Source of the DNA: Mycolicibacterium phocaicum
Lineage (GTDB): Bacteria > Actinomycetota > Actinomycetes > Mycobacteriales > Mycobacteriaceae
DNA length: 64,000 nucleotides
Direction: 5' to 3'
Assembly (NCBI RefSeq): GCF_010731115.1
Contig: NZ_AP022616.1
Location: 2,294,001 to 2,358,000 of the forward strand
Shown here: piece by piece, positions 27,572 through 36,870 of the stretch
Position numbering within the stretch: the first letter of the stretch is position 1
Layout: each line of letters starts with the position of its first letter
Notes under the pieces: model-generated
What the model saw: the letters and a program-made list of their open reading frames with translations, nothing else
What the model was told of the DNA's origin: nothing
Databases searched by the model: none
Made by a program: the position numbers and the translations under genes

Positions 27572-30500
27572 GCACCTTCGCGAGCCAGTCCTCGCCGGGA
27601 TGCAGCCGCAGCACTGACCACCCGGCGTCGATCAGTTGATCCTCCACCTCGGCGGCGTCGTGCGGTGCCGCCTGTTCGACGAAGACCGCCAACCCGGCGC
27701 CCTCACCGTGAAACACGAAATCGGGGCGAATCTGTGCTGCCCCGGCGGGTTGGCGGACACCATCGGGCAGCGCCAGCTCGTGCTTGACGAGCAACTCGAC
27801 GAAATCGCGTTCCAACTCCGATTCGCACTGGCGGCGGATCTCGTTGGCCCGGTCATCGCGCGGCTGCTCCTGGATCACCGGCGCGGTCACGGCAGAGGCC
27901 AATGCGAGCAACAGGTCTCGCACCACATGGCGATCGATGTTCGCGTGGTCGCCCTGATTCCCATACGATAAAAGGCAGTCATAGCAAGCCTTTTCACAGC
28001 GTTCGCGCGCACCTTCGGCATGCCCACGATCTGTTCCGTCAGGGGCGAAATGAGCAATGTCAAGCGCCTGGCGCGCCGCTCGAGCCAGCGCATCGGGTTC
28101 GGCGTAAAGCCGCCGCAGCACCCCGGCGCCGCCTTCAGCCGATTCGGTCAACAGCATCCGGCCCCGGCCCTCCTTGTCAGGAAGGGCCTCACTGGCCAAC
28201 TCGGAGTCCTCTAGCTGGAACTCAGCTTCGATTCCCCGTTCCAAGGCGTATCGCAAGGTGGTCGACACCTCGTCAGGAAGCGAATTGGCGAGCCGCAGCA
28301 CCATGATGTTGCGGGTGTCCTCCACATACGGAATCACCTTCTGCTTGGTCGGCACATCGGCGGCGTCTTCCAAGGATTCATCCTCGGGTGTCGCGTCTCC
28401 AGCCGCACTCTCGCTGAGCCAGTTTCCCTTGACGGTGTCCAGGTAATACCCGAGCTCATTGGGTCGCTTGCGTCGCCTCCGCCCGACATTGGTCACCCGC
28501 ACCGTGGCGGTGTCGCCGTAGCTCAGGGCCGCCAGGTCGTGGGTTTCACCGTTCTCGTCCGTCCTCACGATCGCGTCGGAGCGTCCCGTCCGCGGCCCGT
28601 GCTGGCTAAACCGGTACGAGGTGCGCAGCTCGAATCCAGCCCGGCGCCGTTCCTCTTCGTCACTTGAAATGCGCTCTCGCCGTTGGGCGAATACGGTCTG
28701 CATGCGCATCAAACCGTACTGTGGCGTGCCCAGCGCATCACCGCAGTGTTCGCATACGTCGAGGCCGGGCCGGCGCACATGGTGATAGCCGCAAGACTCG
28801 CAGCGGTAGGCATCCTGGAGCTCGACCGTGCCGATGCCGCCGGCGGTCATCGGCACCTGGATGCGCTTTACCTCGTAGCGAGCGCCCTCGTGGTAGATGA
28901 TCGCGCCGGGACCGAACTCGCTGATTGCCAGAAACCGCGGCCGCTGCAGATAGTCGCCACCATCACGAACACCGGCGCCAGTCCTAATTCCCGGAATGTA
29001 GGCCGCCAGAGGCAATCTCGGGAAACTGTATCCCGGCAGGAACCCTTCGGATGCAAAGTAGCGATAGGTGTAAAAGTCGGAGAACATGCGGTCGGTGTCT
29101 TCATTGCGCAACAGCCGCAGTTGACCTTCGGCGTCGCGTCGGCGAGCCTCCGCAGCGTCGCGGGCTCGCTTGGTCACCGATATATCCAAAACGACACGGT
29201 TCTGCTCTTGCTGGTCATCCAGTGCCGCGCGATATAGATCCCGCCAGCGATCGCAGGATCGGTCGAATCCCTCGGGGGCACCCCCGATCACGCTGTCCAC
29301 CCAGGCGTCGTGCCACCACGAGGTGCGTTGCAGTTCGTCCATCAGCGGTGCGATCAGATGGCTGGCGCGGTCGGTGGAACGCCTGACCGCATCGGGATCC
29401 GACAGCACCCGTTGCAAGTCCGGCGCCAGGGGCATGTCTTTTGCTTCGAGGTCGAGGAGCTGCGGCATGCGGGAATGTAGGTTGGCGCCGGTCTCGGACA
29501 GCCACAACGCATGCAGGTGCGACGCCAGCAGCGATTCGTTGGTGAGGTCCAGCCGGGGTGCGGCCACCGAGCCGGCGACCATGTCGGCCGGTCTCCGGAA
29601 GTAATACTGGTCGTGCGCATTACCCGTCGCGCAATAGGTCGTGACCAACGCGGGTTGGCCTGAGCGCCCCGCTCGGCCGCTCCGCTGCGCATAGTTCGCC
29701 GGAGTCGGCGGCACATTGCGCAGGCCGACCGCGTTGAGGCTGGCGATATCAACACCCAGCTCCATCGTCGGCGAGCAGTACATGACCTTCAATTCGCCCT
29801 TGCGGAAAGCCTTCTCGCGATCTTCCCGATCGATAGTGGAGACCTGCGCAGTGTGTTCTCGCGCCTGCATCCCAGCAAGCTCCGGCGCGATGCGCCGGTA
29901 TAGATCGAGGAAGAATGGGTTGACCCGGGTACCTTGCTCAGGGTCAAACCCCTTGCGCAACGGATCGGGGGCACCCAATGTGCCGTCACCGGGCGTCCAG
30001 ATCACAGCAGACGCCTTGAGTCGATAGTTCGGACCAGGAATACCTTGAATCTCGATCTTCGTCAACAACCCAGCCCGTTCAAGGACGGTAAGCAGATCTT
30101 CAATGACCTTCTGCGCGTCCCCCGTATCGAGAGGCCCGGTTGGCATGCGCAGCCCGCTCGCCTCACGGATGTAGCGGCCAAGCGCTGAGCGCCCGGTCAA
30201 CCGCACCTCGGCGCGCGGGCGGCCGGGCGCACCGGACTGAGTGGACACCACGCCCGGCTGGGGCCGAGGCTCGCGGGGGGGTACTGACCACAGACCGGTG
30301 AGGTGTTGATCCGACTGGCGCTTGATCCGATCGAAACCGTCATCGGTGAGGCAATCGACGTCGACGGCCAACTCGCGGCGAAACTCGTCAAGCACAATGC
30401 GGCACAACTCTTCCCGCTGACCTGTACTCGCGTCACGCAGTGGTAGATAGGTCGAGCCCCACAGGCCTGTGTCGGCGGCGATCTCAGGCAGCGACTCGTA

Positions 30501-32684
30501 CTTGATCCGTAGTAGCCCAGTTTGCTCCAGGTTCGGCATGGTGATCCGCCAGCCGCGCTGGAGATCGGAGTACAGCCGGTATTCGATGAACTCCTTGAAC
30601 GCCCGCTCAGCAGCGCTACGCGCCCCGTACACCGCCTCCGGGTTAGCGGCATAGTCCTCGAACCGGATGCCGAGAGTCTGCACAACCCGCTGCGCGACGT
30701 CGTCGTGCCGTAGCGCGCCCTGTTGGGTTGCCCGGTGCACCGCCCCGCGCAACTGTGTCATCTGCACGAAGTCGTTGAAATGCCCGGCCTGCAGGCTCGC
30801 GTCCTGACGGTTGTCGACGAACGTCAGCAGCTTGCGCGACTCCGGGCTGAGCTCCTCATTAGGAATCTTGTTCAGCGACCGCACAATTGAGGTGCTCAGC
30901 ATGGACACCGCCGAGCTGCGACCCTCCATATCGAGCGTCGCCAGCTTGGCAAAATCGCTGCCGCGGGACTGTTCGTAGGACACCTTACAACGCAAACAAA
31001 AGCGGAACGGCGCCGGCACGAACGCCGCCTCGACGCCGCCTGCGGTTACCTCATTGCCTCCGACGTCAACCTTGATGCGCCGCGGAAGGTATGGACGCCG
31101 CCGCTCGGCCACGACTCCGTCAACCAGCCATGAGTCGGGTAGGCGCCCTTCGGGCAGCGGATCGACCGGCCACGGTTGGACAGTCGAGATGTACAGGTAG
31201 CCATTGGCTTGGTCGCCGCCGCTGGCGTCGCGATCGCGACGAGGGCGATAGATCACGTCTGAACCTTCAGTCGATCTGGCGACGACGAGGTATTCCTGAC
31301 CGCACTCACGACAGAACGCCAACGGCATGAGCAAGTGGTCGGGCCGATCCGGAACCGTCACCTGATAGTGCGAAGTGATGTGGCGGTTCGGCTCGTCTTC
31401 GATCGACACATAGACCGTGTCGCCTTTGGACAAAAACTGATGCAGCCGAAAAGCGAACAATGGTCGTCGCGTCGTTGGGTGCTGCACGGCCGACCCCGCC
31501 AGCAACGTCGCGCGGATGGCCTCCGCACACTGATCGAGGGTGCAGCCCGTAATGTCGGCAAGGCGCGCAGCCTCCTCTCGAACCCGGGTTGGGCTGCGCC
31601 GAATCACCCGCCCTGTTTCAGGCTCGGTGAAAAGTCCAAATCGTTTCTCGATCCACGCGGCCAGCGCGGAACCAGCCAACGCACCATAGTCACCTTGCGC
31701 ACCACCTTGGTCGCTGTCGCGGGTCAGGGCGTCGGCGTCATTCGGGTCGCCAGTGGTGGCACGGTCGAGGGTCTCGCCGAGCACACGGTCAGGTGTCACC
31801 TCTGTCCCGAATAGACCAGAGGCGACTTCGGCGACGACGCGGCGCTGGTCGGCTTCCGTACCAGCGCTGGCCATCGTGGCCGACGTACCCACGCACTGCA
31901 GGCCGGGTGACTGACAAGCGTCGCGAACCCGGCGGACCAGCATCGCCACGTCGGCGCCTTGGCGGCCGCGGTAGGTATGCAATTCGTCCAGAACCAGGAA
32001 CTGCAAGCCCTGCGCGGCGCCAACGAGTTTGCGGCGCTCCTCGGGCCGGGTGAGCATCAGCTCGAGCATCACGTAGTTGGTCAGCAAGATGTCCGGTGGG
32101 TCACGGAGGATGGCTTCTCGTTTTTCGCCTTGTTCTTGGCCTGTGTAGCGAGCGAACGTCACCAGTTCGTGGCCCTCGCCGTAGCCGTAACGCAGGAACT
32201 TCTCGAGCTCGCCCACTTGGCTGTTGGCCAGGGCATTCATCGGATAAACGATGATCGCCTTGACACCAGGGGTTCGCTCTTGCCGCAACACCCAGTCAAC
32301 GACCGGGATGATGTATGCGAGGGACTTGCCGGACCCGGTTCCAGTGGTGAGCACATAGCTCTTGCCTGAACGCGCCGCTTCAATGGCTTCGCGCTGGTGG
32401 CGGTGCAGTGTAATCGGTGCAGTGCCTGGGTCATTCAAATGCCGCTTAGGGCGGAATATATTCGAGCATTCCGGGTGCAACAGGCCCTCGGCCACCAGCT
32501 GGTCAATCGAGCCGCCGGAGGCGAACATTGGGTTGAGAGACAAATACGGCTCAGGCCATTGCTTGCCATCGGCAAGTTCGTCGGTCACATGTTGGTTGAT
32601 CCTCGGGTCGCGCGGCGCGACGGCGCTGGTTGTGAATGACTTGTAGTCGTCGATCAGGTTCTTGTGTACCCGGAAAATGTCCAT
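27534..32684 (-). CDS. Giant DUF1998 helicase (DruE / DrmA-DrmB-like) with nuclease-like C-terminus
   Basis: 1716 residues. SF2 helicase domain 1 has GTGSGKS (about residue 112), DELH (about 228) and TSATMAS. Two Cys pairs follow, FCRECG (about 457) and FCLRCK (about 563). Domain 2 has [11 protein letters not shown] and [10 protein letters not shown] (about 970-1010). A zinc ribbon CESCG/CEHCG (about 1297-1313) precedes the DUF1998 domain with the CEKACYDC cluster (about 1562). The final 110 residues ([33 protein letters not shown]) resemble a small PD-(D/E)XK/DUF559-like fold. DUF1998 helicases include MrfA, Druantia DruE and DISARM DrmA/DrmB. It is the first gene of the leftward operon. Confidence 0.85.
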   Translation of the reverse strand: MDIFRVHKNLIDDYKSFTTSAVAPRDPRINQHVTDELADGKQWPEPYLSLNPMFASGGSIDQLVAEGLLHPECSNIFRPKRHLNDPGTAPITLHRHQREAIEAARSGKSYVLTTGTGSGKSLAYIIPVVDWVLRQERTPGVKAIIVYPMNALANSQVGELEKFLRYGYGEGHELVTFARYTGQEQGEKREAILRDPPDILLTNYVMLELMLTRPEERRKLVGAAQGLQFLVLDELHTYRGRQGADVAMLVRRVRDACQSPGLQCVGTSATMASAGTEADQRRVVAEVASGLFGTEVTPDRVLGETLDRATTGDPNDADALTRDSDQGGAQGDYGALAGSALAAWIEKRFGLFTEPETGRVIRRSPTRVREEAARLADITGCTLDQCAEAIRATLLAGSAVQHPTTRRPLFAFRLHQFLSKGDTVYVSIEDEPNRHITSHYQVTVPDRPDHLLMPLAFCRECGQEYLVVARSTEGSDVIYRPRRDRDASGGDQANGYLYISTVQPWPVDPLPEGRLPDSWLVDGVVAERRRPYLPRRIKVDVGGNEVTAGGVEAAFVPAPFRFCLRCKVSYEQSRGSDFAKLATLDMEGRSSAVSMLSTSIVRSLNKIPNEELSPESRKLLTFVDNRQDASLQAGHFNDFVQMTQLRGAVHRATQQGALRHDDVAQRVVQTLGIRFEDYAANPEAVYGARSAAERAFKEFIEYRLYSDLQRGWRITMPNLEQTGLLRIKYESLPEIAADTGLWGSTYLPLRDASTGQREELCRIVLDEFRRELAVDVDCLTDDGFDRIKRQSDQHLTGLWSVPPREPRPQPGVVSTQSGAPGRPRAEVRLTGRSALGRYIREASGLRMPTGPLDTGDAQKVIEDLLTVLERAGLLTKIEIQGIPGPNYRLKASAVIWTPGDGTLGAPDPLRKGFDPEQGTRVNPFFLDLYRRIAPELAGMQAREHTAQVSTIDREDREKAFRKGELKVMYCSPTMELGVDIASLNAVGLRNVPPTPANYAQRSGRAGRSGQPALVTTYCATGNAHDQYYFRRPADMVAGSVAAPRLDLTNESLLASHLHALWLSETGANLHSRMPQLLDLEAKDMPLAPDLQRVLSDPDAVRRSTDRASHLIAPLMDELQRTSWWHDAWVDSVIGGAPEGFDRSCDRWRDLYRAALDDQQEQNRVVLDISVTKRARDAAEARRRDAEGQLRLLRNEDTDRMFSDFYTYRYFASEGFLPGYSFPRLPLAAYIPGIRTGAGVRDGGDYLQRPRFLAISEFGPGAIIYHEGARYEVKRIQVPMTAGGIGTVELQDAYRCESCGYHHVRRPGLDVCEHCGDALGTPQYGLMRMQTVFAQRRERISSDEEERRRAGFELRTSYRFSQHGPRTGRSDAIVRTDENGETHDLAALSYGDTATVRVTNVGRRRRKRPNELGYYLDTVKGNWLSESAAGDATPEDESLEDAADVPTKQKVIPYVEDTRNIMVLRLANSLPDEVSTTLRYALERGIEAEFQLEDSELASEALPDKEGRGRMLLTESAEGGAGVLRRLYAEPDALARAARQALDIAHFAPDGTDRGHAEGARERCEKACYDCLLSYGNQGDHANIDRHVVRDLLLALASAVTAPVIQEQPRDDRANEIRRQCESELERDFVELLVKHELALPDGVRQPAGAAQIRPDFVFHGEGAGLAVFVEQAAPHDAAEVEDQLIDAGWSVLRLHPGEDWLAKVREHSYAFGEGRV

Positions 32685-33134
32685 TGCTGTTCCCGCCCGC
32701 TAAATCAAGCCCGGTTTCGTACATCCCCTCAACCGGCACTCCCGCCAACAACTTACTGTTTGGCCACCCGCCTCAATCAGCCAATTGCCAATTAGCCACA
32801 GTCAGCCAGCGAAACCACCCTGCGAAGTGCGCAAACTGCTGTTCGTCGGCACTTGTGTGGACGATAGCGACAACCCGCAGGGTTTGGTGCGACAGCGCTA
32901 GCACGCGCGTCCCACCACGCGGCAATAGTGCCTGCTTACGTGTCGCCCCACGGTCCCGAGTACACCGCAGCGGGCGTTCGCCGCTGCAATCGTCATGTAA
33001 TTGGCCGCCCTCTTCGTGCAACGATTCATCCCGACTGCGGCTTCTACGAACGAGAGGAGAATGGTGTGCCCGAGTAACATTCGATCGACTTCGTGTTCGA
33101 CGTTGCCGCTCAACCCTCAGCCGAGCCGGCTCGA
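32685..33134 (-). promoter_or_regulatory. Upstream region of the leftward DISARM/Mcr-like operon
   Basis: 450 bases between the giant helicase start and the 3' end of the PASTA gene, with no convincing gene on either strand. It should hold the promoter of the leftward operon. The sequence nearest the start carries CGGGAA as a weak ribosome site. I see no clear -10/-35 pair, palindrome or terminator. It also marks the right boundary of the accessory region. Confidence 0.35.
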
Positions 33135-33449
33135 CTACGGACACTTCTCCGTATCCCGCACCACTCCGAACCTGATCGATGTCGTCGTCGTTATCGTCGC
33201 CCCCGCCGCCGGCGTGGACGTGCACACCTGCCAGTTGCGATCGATGATCTGCGCCCGACCCTTGCCGGTCAAGTCCGTCGACCCGCTGAACCACACCGCG
33301 CCCCCGGTCAGCGACTGGATCGCATCCTGAGCACCCTGCAGATCCATGCCGACCAGGTTCGGCATCGTCCACGACGGCTCGGCCGCGGCCACCGGGCTCA
33401 ACGCCACAACCGCTCCGACGGTCATTGCGGCCACCAACAGTTTCTTCAT
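33135..33449 (-). CDS. Small secreted PASTA-domain protein
   Basis: 104 residues from the ATG at 33449, preceded by GGAGGAAG. A signal peptide is clear (MKKLLVAAMTVGAVVALSPV, cleavage after AAA before EPS). The mature part is one PASTA-like domain (MPNLVGMDLQGAQDAIQ, then the strand ending SIRFGVV) with two Cys that could form a disulfide. PASTA domains bind peptidoglycan or muropeptides, so an envelope role is likely. Such stand-alone secreted PASTA proteins occur in mycobacteria. It looks like core chromosome next to the island. Confidence 0.8.
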   Translation of the reverse strand: MKKLLVAAMTVGAVVALSPVAAAEPSWTMPNLVGMDLQGAQDAIQSLTGGAVWFSGSTDLTGKGRAQIIDRNWQVCTSTPAAGATITTTTSIRFGVVRDTEKCP

Positions 33450-33682
33450 GTCTTCCTCCTGATTTGAGTGAGCCGCACATCGTCGCACCGCCCCCCGACA
33501 AGTTCGACGGCCTATCAATCCGGGCCTACTGTGGGAATTGGACGACCTAGTCAAATAAGGCGGACGATGGCGATACACGAGGCGGCACAACAGGTCCCGG
33601 GTTCAATGCCCGGCGACTGTCAGCCATTCGTACCGCTAAACCTCTCGCCAACGAGGCGCAATACCGATCAGGAGGCCCCCCC

Positions 33683-34018
33683 ATGGCTGATGCACAATCG
33701 CTCCAGACCGACATCTCCGGCGTCACTGCCAACGGCATGCCCGAACCGTGGCGTGCCGTCCTGGCCCGTCACCCCCGCAACATCGGCGACATCGTCGACG
33801 ACCCCAACCGCGGCCCGTGGAACTCCGTCCACAACGGCCAGAACTACCAGGGCACCTTCGACGCCTTCGAACAGCAGGTGACCACCGCCGAGCAGATCGC
33901 CTGGGTACACACCTTCAGCGACGGCATCACCCGCGACAGCGGCGATGTCCTCATCGAACTGATGGAGTTCGCCATCCAGTGGCGCAAAGCAAACGGGCTA
34001 CCCACCACAGCGAAATGA
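33683..34018 (+). CDS. Hypothetical protein in a two-gene unit with LysB
   Basis: 111 residues, soluble, no signal peptide or membrane segment. GGAGG at 33671-33675 lies 7 bases before the ATG. The sequence (MPEPWRAVLARHPRNIGDIV, WVHTFSDGITRDSGDVLIEL) is not a family I recognise. It ends 8 bases before the lysB gene and is clearly in one operon with it, so it may be a phage-derived or LysB-accessory protein. Confidence 0.65.
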   Translation: MADAQSLQTDISGVTANGMPEPWRAVLARHPRNIGDIVDDPNRGPWNSVHNGQNYQGTFDAFEQQVTTAEQIAWVHTFSDGITRDSGDVLIELMEFAIQWRKANGLPTTAK

Positions 34019-34026
34019 GCTGAGCG

Positions 34027-34926
34027 ATGACCACTTTCAGTGATATCGCGGCCAACATCTCCGGAGTCTTCCACGTCCGCCACGCCGTCCTGACCTTCGC
34101 CGGCACCTGGGCCGCCCCCGGCACCGGCTACCCGTCCGACGTCGTTCGCGACGCCGATCCCGACCTCGTCTTCGAAGTCCCCATCCAGGCCCCCTGGACG
34201 TTCGGCCCCATCCCACCCGGCGCGCCACTCTCCCCCAGCTACGCCGAGTCGGTGCAGATCGCGGTCACCAACGCGATCGGCTGGATCAACAACTACCCGA
34301 AGCAGACCTTCGCGCTCGGCGGCTACAGCCAGGGCGCCGAGGCCGCGTCGCGGGTGTTGGCCGAGATCATGACCGGCAGCCTGCAATGGGCCCAGCCCAA
34401 CCTGATCGGCGGCTACACCTTCGGCAACCCCTGGCGGATGAAAGGCCACACCTTCCCCGGCGGCACCGACCCGGGCGGTCGCGGCATCGCCACGACCAAC
34501 CTGACTGCTGCACAAATCCCCAAGGACAGCAACGGCATTGACACCTGGTGGGACTTCGCCAACCCCGGCGATCTCTACACCACCACGCCCACCAACCAGG
34601 CCGGCGCCGACATCAGCGCCGTCTACAAGGCCGCCGTCCAACTCGGGATCAGCATCAACGCGGCCCTCGCGCTGATCGCCGGTCTGACCGGCCAGGGCAG
34701 CCTGGCCCAGCAGGTCCTGGCGTTCGTCACCGACCCGATCGTGGGCGGCCCCGCCCTCGTCGAAGCCATCGACCGGGCCGTCGCGTTCTACGCGACCAAC
34801 CCGCCGACCCTGCCGCACATCACCTACGAGTTCGTCGACGCGCTCCCCCACCAGAGCTCGGTGCAGGTGGCCACCAACCACCTCAACCAGATCGCCGCGG
34901 CCACCGCAGCGCGCATGGCGGCATAA
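34027..34926 (+). CDS. lysB: Mycobacteriophage-type LysB (mycolylarabinogalactan esterase)
   Basis: 299 residues. LysB is an alpha/beta-hydrolase that cuts the ester between mycolic acids and arabinogalactan in the mycobacterial outer layer. The nucleophile elbow GGYSQGAE puts Ser near residue 101. The later NPGDLYTTT block supplies a candidate Asp, and PHITYEF near the end a candidate His. The beginning VLTFAGTW and the length are as in phage LysB. There is no signal peptide, also as in phage. No holin, LysA, portal or tail gene is nearby, so this is either a domesticated phage gene or a remnant. Confidence 0.82.
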   Translation: MTTFSDIAANISGVFHVRHAVLTFAGTWAAPGTGYPSDVVRDADPDLVFEVPIQAPWTFGPIPPGAPLSPSYAESVQIAVTNAIGWINNYPKQTFALGGYSQGAEAASRVLAEIMTGSLQWAQPNLIGGYTFGNPWRMKGHTFPGGTDPGGRGIATTNLTAAQIPKDSNGIDTWWDFANPGDLYTTTPTNQAGADISAVYKAAVQLGISINAALALIAGLTGQGSLAQQVLAFVTDPIVGGPALVEAIDRAVAFYATNPPTLPHITYEFVDALPHQSSVQVATNHLNQIAAATAARMAA

Positions 34927-34944
34927 ACACGCGCCAAACGCCGG

Positions 34945-35343
34945 TTAGGGAGTACCGGCAGGCCCCGCACCGACAGACCGACGCCGCGTCGCACCCCACA
35001 ACCCCACACCGATCCCGACGATGGCGCCGCCGAGGCCGATGTACTTCTGCGACGGCTTCATCTCATGATGAACACCCATGCCGCCCAACAGATCTGCCGC
35101 ATCGGCACCACCCGAGGCCAGGAACCAACCGCGGGTGTCCCGCCCACGCAACGCCGCCGCGGCGAGCAGCCCGCCGATCAGCGCATCGCGGTAACCCATC
35201 GAGTGCAGCAGCAACCACGTGGATCCCGTCGGCTTCTCGGGGTCACCCCACAGCCGATTCGCCCGAGCCGGGGCGACCAGAAACGACACCCCCGACGCCA
35301 GCCGGAGGCCACCGACGACGAGCCCGACACGATCGATCGACAT
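34945..35343 (-). CDS. Small membrane protein (DUF4267-like)
   Basis: 132 residues with about four hydrophobic segments (near residues 8-25, 45-65, 68-90 by weaker signal, and 100-120) and a basic C-terminal tail. The pattern GLRLASGVSFLVAPARANRLWG and RDALIGGLLAAAALRG is typical of DUF4267-type membrane proteins. Function unknown. It converges on lysB with a 20-base gap. Confidence 0.65.
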   Translation of the reverse strand: MSIDRVGLVVGGLRLASGVSFLVAPARANRLWGDPEKPTGSTWLLLHSMGYRDALIGGLLAAAALRGRDTRGWFLASGGADAADLLGGMGVHHEMKPSQKYIGLGGAIVGIGVGLWGATRRRSVGAGPAGTP

Positions 35344-35555
35344 GGTTCGCAGCGTAGGGCGTCAGGCCGCCGCGTGCGGGCACGTTGCTCCGGTCGTGTC
35401 CGTCCGTACACGCGCTCAGCAAGATCTACCAGCTCCAGCGTTTCACCGCGTACGTGCGCCGCGCCGGCGACGCGGCCCGGTTGCACTGAACCACACTGCG
35501 GCGGTGTGCGCGGTAGTCGCGGCCACTTGTCAGACCGTTGCGCCAGACTCCCGGC

Positions 35556-36845
35556 ATGAGCCGCCGTAACCGCCAGAAGCGCACCGCCAAGCACCACGAC
35601 CGCCGCCGCACATCGCCCCGACGAGAACGCCGGAGCACCGATCCCGGGTACGACCGGGCCGCGATCCTCGACCACCTCACCGCGGCGCTGTACAACTCTG
35701 CGCACTGCCCCGCCCACGACGCGGACTTCCACGCCGCCGAGCTACTGAACGAATTCCCCAGTCGAGCAGATGATCTCGACATTGCCGCCGAAGCGGCGCT
35801 CACCAACGCGATCGCCGTCGCGTGGCGGGTGGGTTGGTCACCGAACGATCTGCACGAGTTCGCCCGCCGCCGCCTCGACACGTCAGCAGTTGGCTATTTG
35901 GCCGAGGCCGTCGTGCGCGAGTCCCGGCAGTATCCCGTCTCCACCCTGCACCCGCGATGGCGCGCCGAACTCGCTGCATTGCCCGCGACCATCGAGAACA
36001 GCGCTCGGCAGCTGTGGGACTGGGCGGACAGGAACGCCGTCGACCGTCACGCGGCGTTGAGCGCCGTACTCAAGGTGCTTCGGTTCTTGGGGACCCTGCC
36101 GAAACTCCAACCGTTGCTGCCGTTGCCCGGCGAGAACCAGCATGCTGCGGTCCAGCCGAATGCGGCCGACGCCAAAGCGCTCAGCCGGGTGCGCGCGCTG
36201 CTGGCCAAGGCTGAGGCCACCAACTTTCCTGACGAAGCCGACACCCTGTCAGCCAAGGCGCAAGAACTGATGAGCAGATACTCGCTGCACCACGCGATCC
36301 GCGACCACGAGCGCGGTCGCGCAGCCGAGGCGAATGCCCGAAGGATCTGGATCGACAATCCCTACGTCATCGCCAAGGCAGCACTGGCGCAGGCCGTTGC
36401 TACGGCCAACCGGTGTCGCATCGTGTGCGCGGAGAAGCTCGGATTCGTCGCCGTCATCGGTGCCGACTGCGACGTGGAATTCGTTGAGCTGCTTTCTACT
36501 TCGCTCTTGGTTCAGGCCAACCGCGCGATGCTGGCGGTGGGCCGCACGACCGCCGGCGCGCAGGCCCGGACCCGCTCGTTTCGCCAGTCATTTCTGCTCT
36601 CGTACGCCGCACGCATTGGTGAACGCCTTACTGCCACCTCTACGACGGCGGCCACCGAACTGGACGTCGACAGGCTCCTTCCGGTATTGGCAGCGCGCAG
36701 CCAGGCAACCGATGACCTCACCGACAGGCTCTTCCCATCGACGATCCCCCGCATGATGTCGGCGTCCGACGGCGCCGGATGGTCAGCCGGGCGTATCGCC
36801 GCCGACCTTGCCCAGCTGGATGTGCGCCGCCCAATCGCGGGGTGA
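35556..36845 (+). CDS. DUF2786 domain protein
   Basis: 429 residues from the ATG at 35556; an upstream TTG at 35538 is less likely. The N-terminus is very basic (MSRRNRQKRTAKHHDRRRTS). DUF2786 is visible near residues 210-250 as SRVRALLAKAEATNFPDEAD followed by TLSAKAQELMSRYSLHHA, a short domain often found in phage and actinobacterial proteins of unknown role. The C-terminal part is helical with a conserved-looking QSFLLSYAARIGERL, similar to domains often labelled DUF7168 in recent databases. Nucleic-acid binding is plausible from the basic tail. Confidence 0.7.
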   Translation: MSRRNRQKRTAKHHDRRRTSPRRERRSTDPGYDRAAILDHLTAALYNSAHCPAHDADFHAAELLNEFPSRADDLDIAAEAALTNAIAVAWRVGWSPNDLHEFARRRLDTSAVGYLAEAVVRESRQYPVSTLHPRWRAELAALPATIENSARQLWDWADRNAVDRHAALSAVLKVLRFLGTLPKLQPLLPLPGENQHAAVQPNAADAKALSRVRALLAKAEATNFPDEADTLSAKAQELMSRYSLHHAIRDHERGRAAEANARRIWIDNPYVIAKAALAQAVATANRCRIVCAEKLGFVAVIGADCDVEFVELLSTSLLVQANRAMLAVGRTTAGAQARTRSFRQSFLLSYAARIGERLTATSTTAATELDVDRLLPVLAARSQATDDLTDRLFPSTIPRMMSASDGAGWSAGRIAADLAQLDVRRPIAG

Positions 36846-36870
36846 GCGGTGCTCGGCCCGACGGGTCCCG

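Noticed and set aside
32773..33501. 242-residue open frame upstream of the leftward defence operon
   Set aside because: It covers the PASTA gene in another frame and has Gly/Arg-rich, shadow-like composition; the PASTA gene has a signal peptide and ribosome site.
33597..33613. Stem-loop resembling a tRNA T arm (CCGGG-TTCAATG-CCCGG)
   Set aside because: No matching acceptor or anticodon arm could be built around it and the loop's last base does not fit, so it is neither a tRNA nor a firm attachment-site remnant.
33683..34926. Prophage call around LysB
   Set aside because: No integrase, capsid, portal, tail or LysA genes are present in the neighbourhood.
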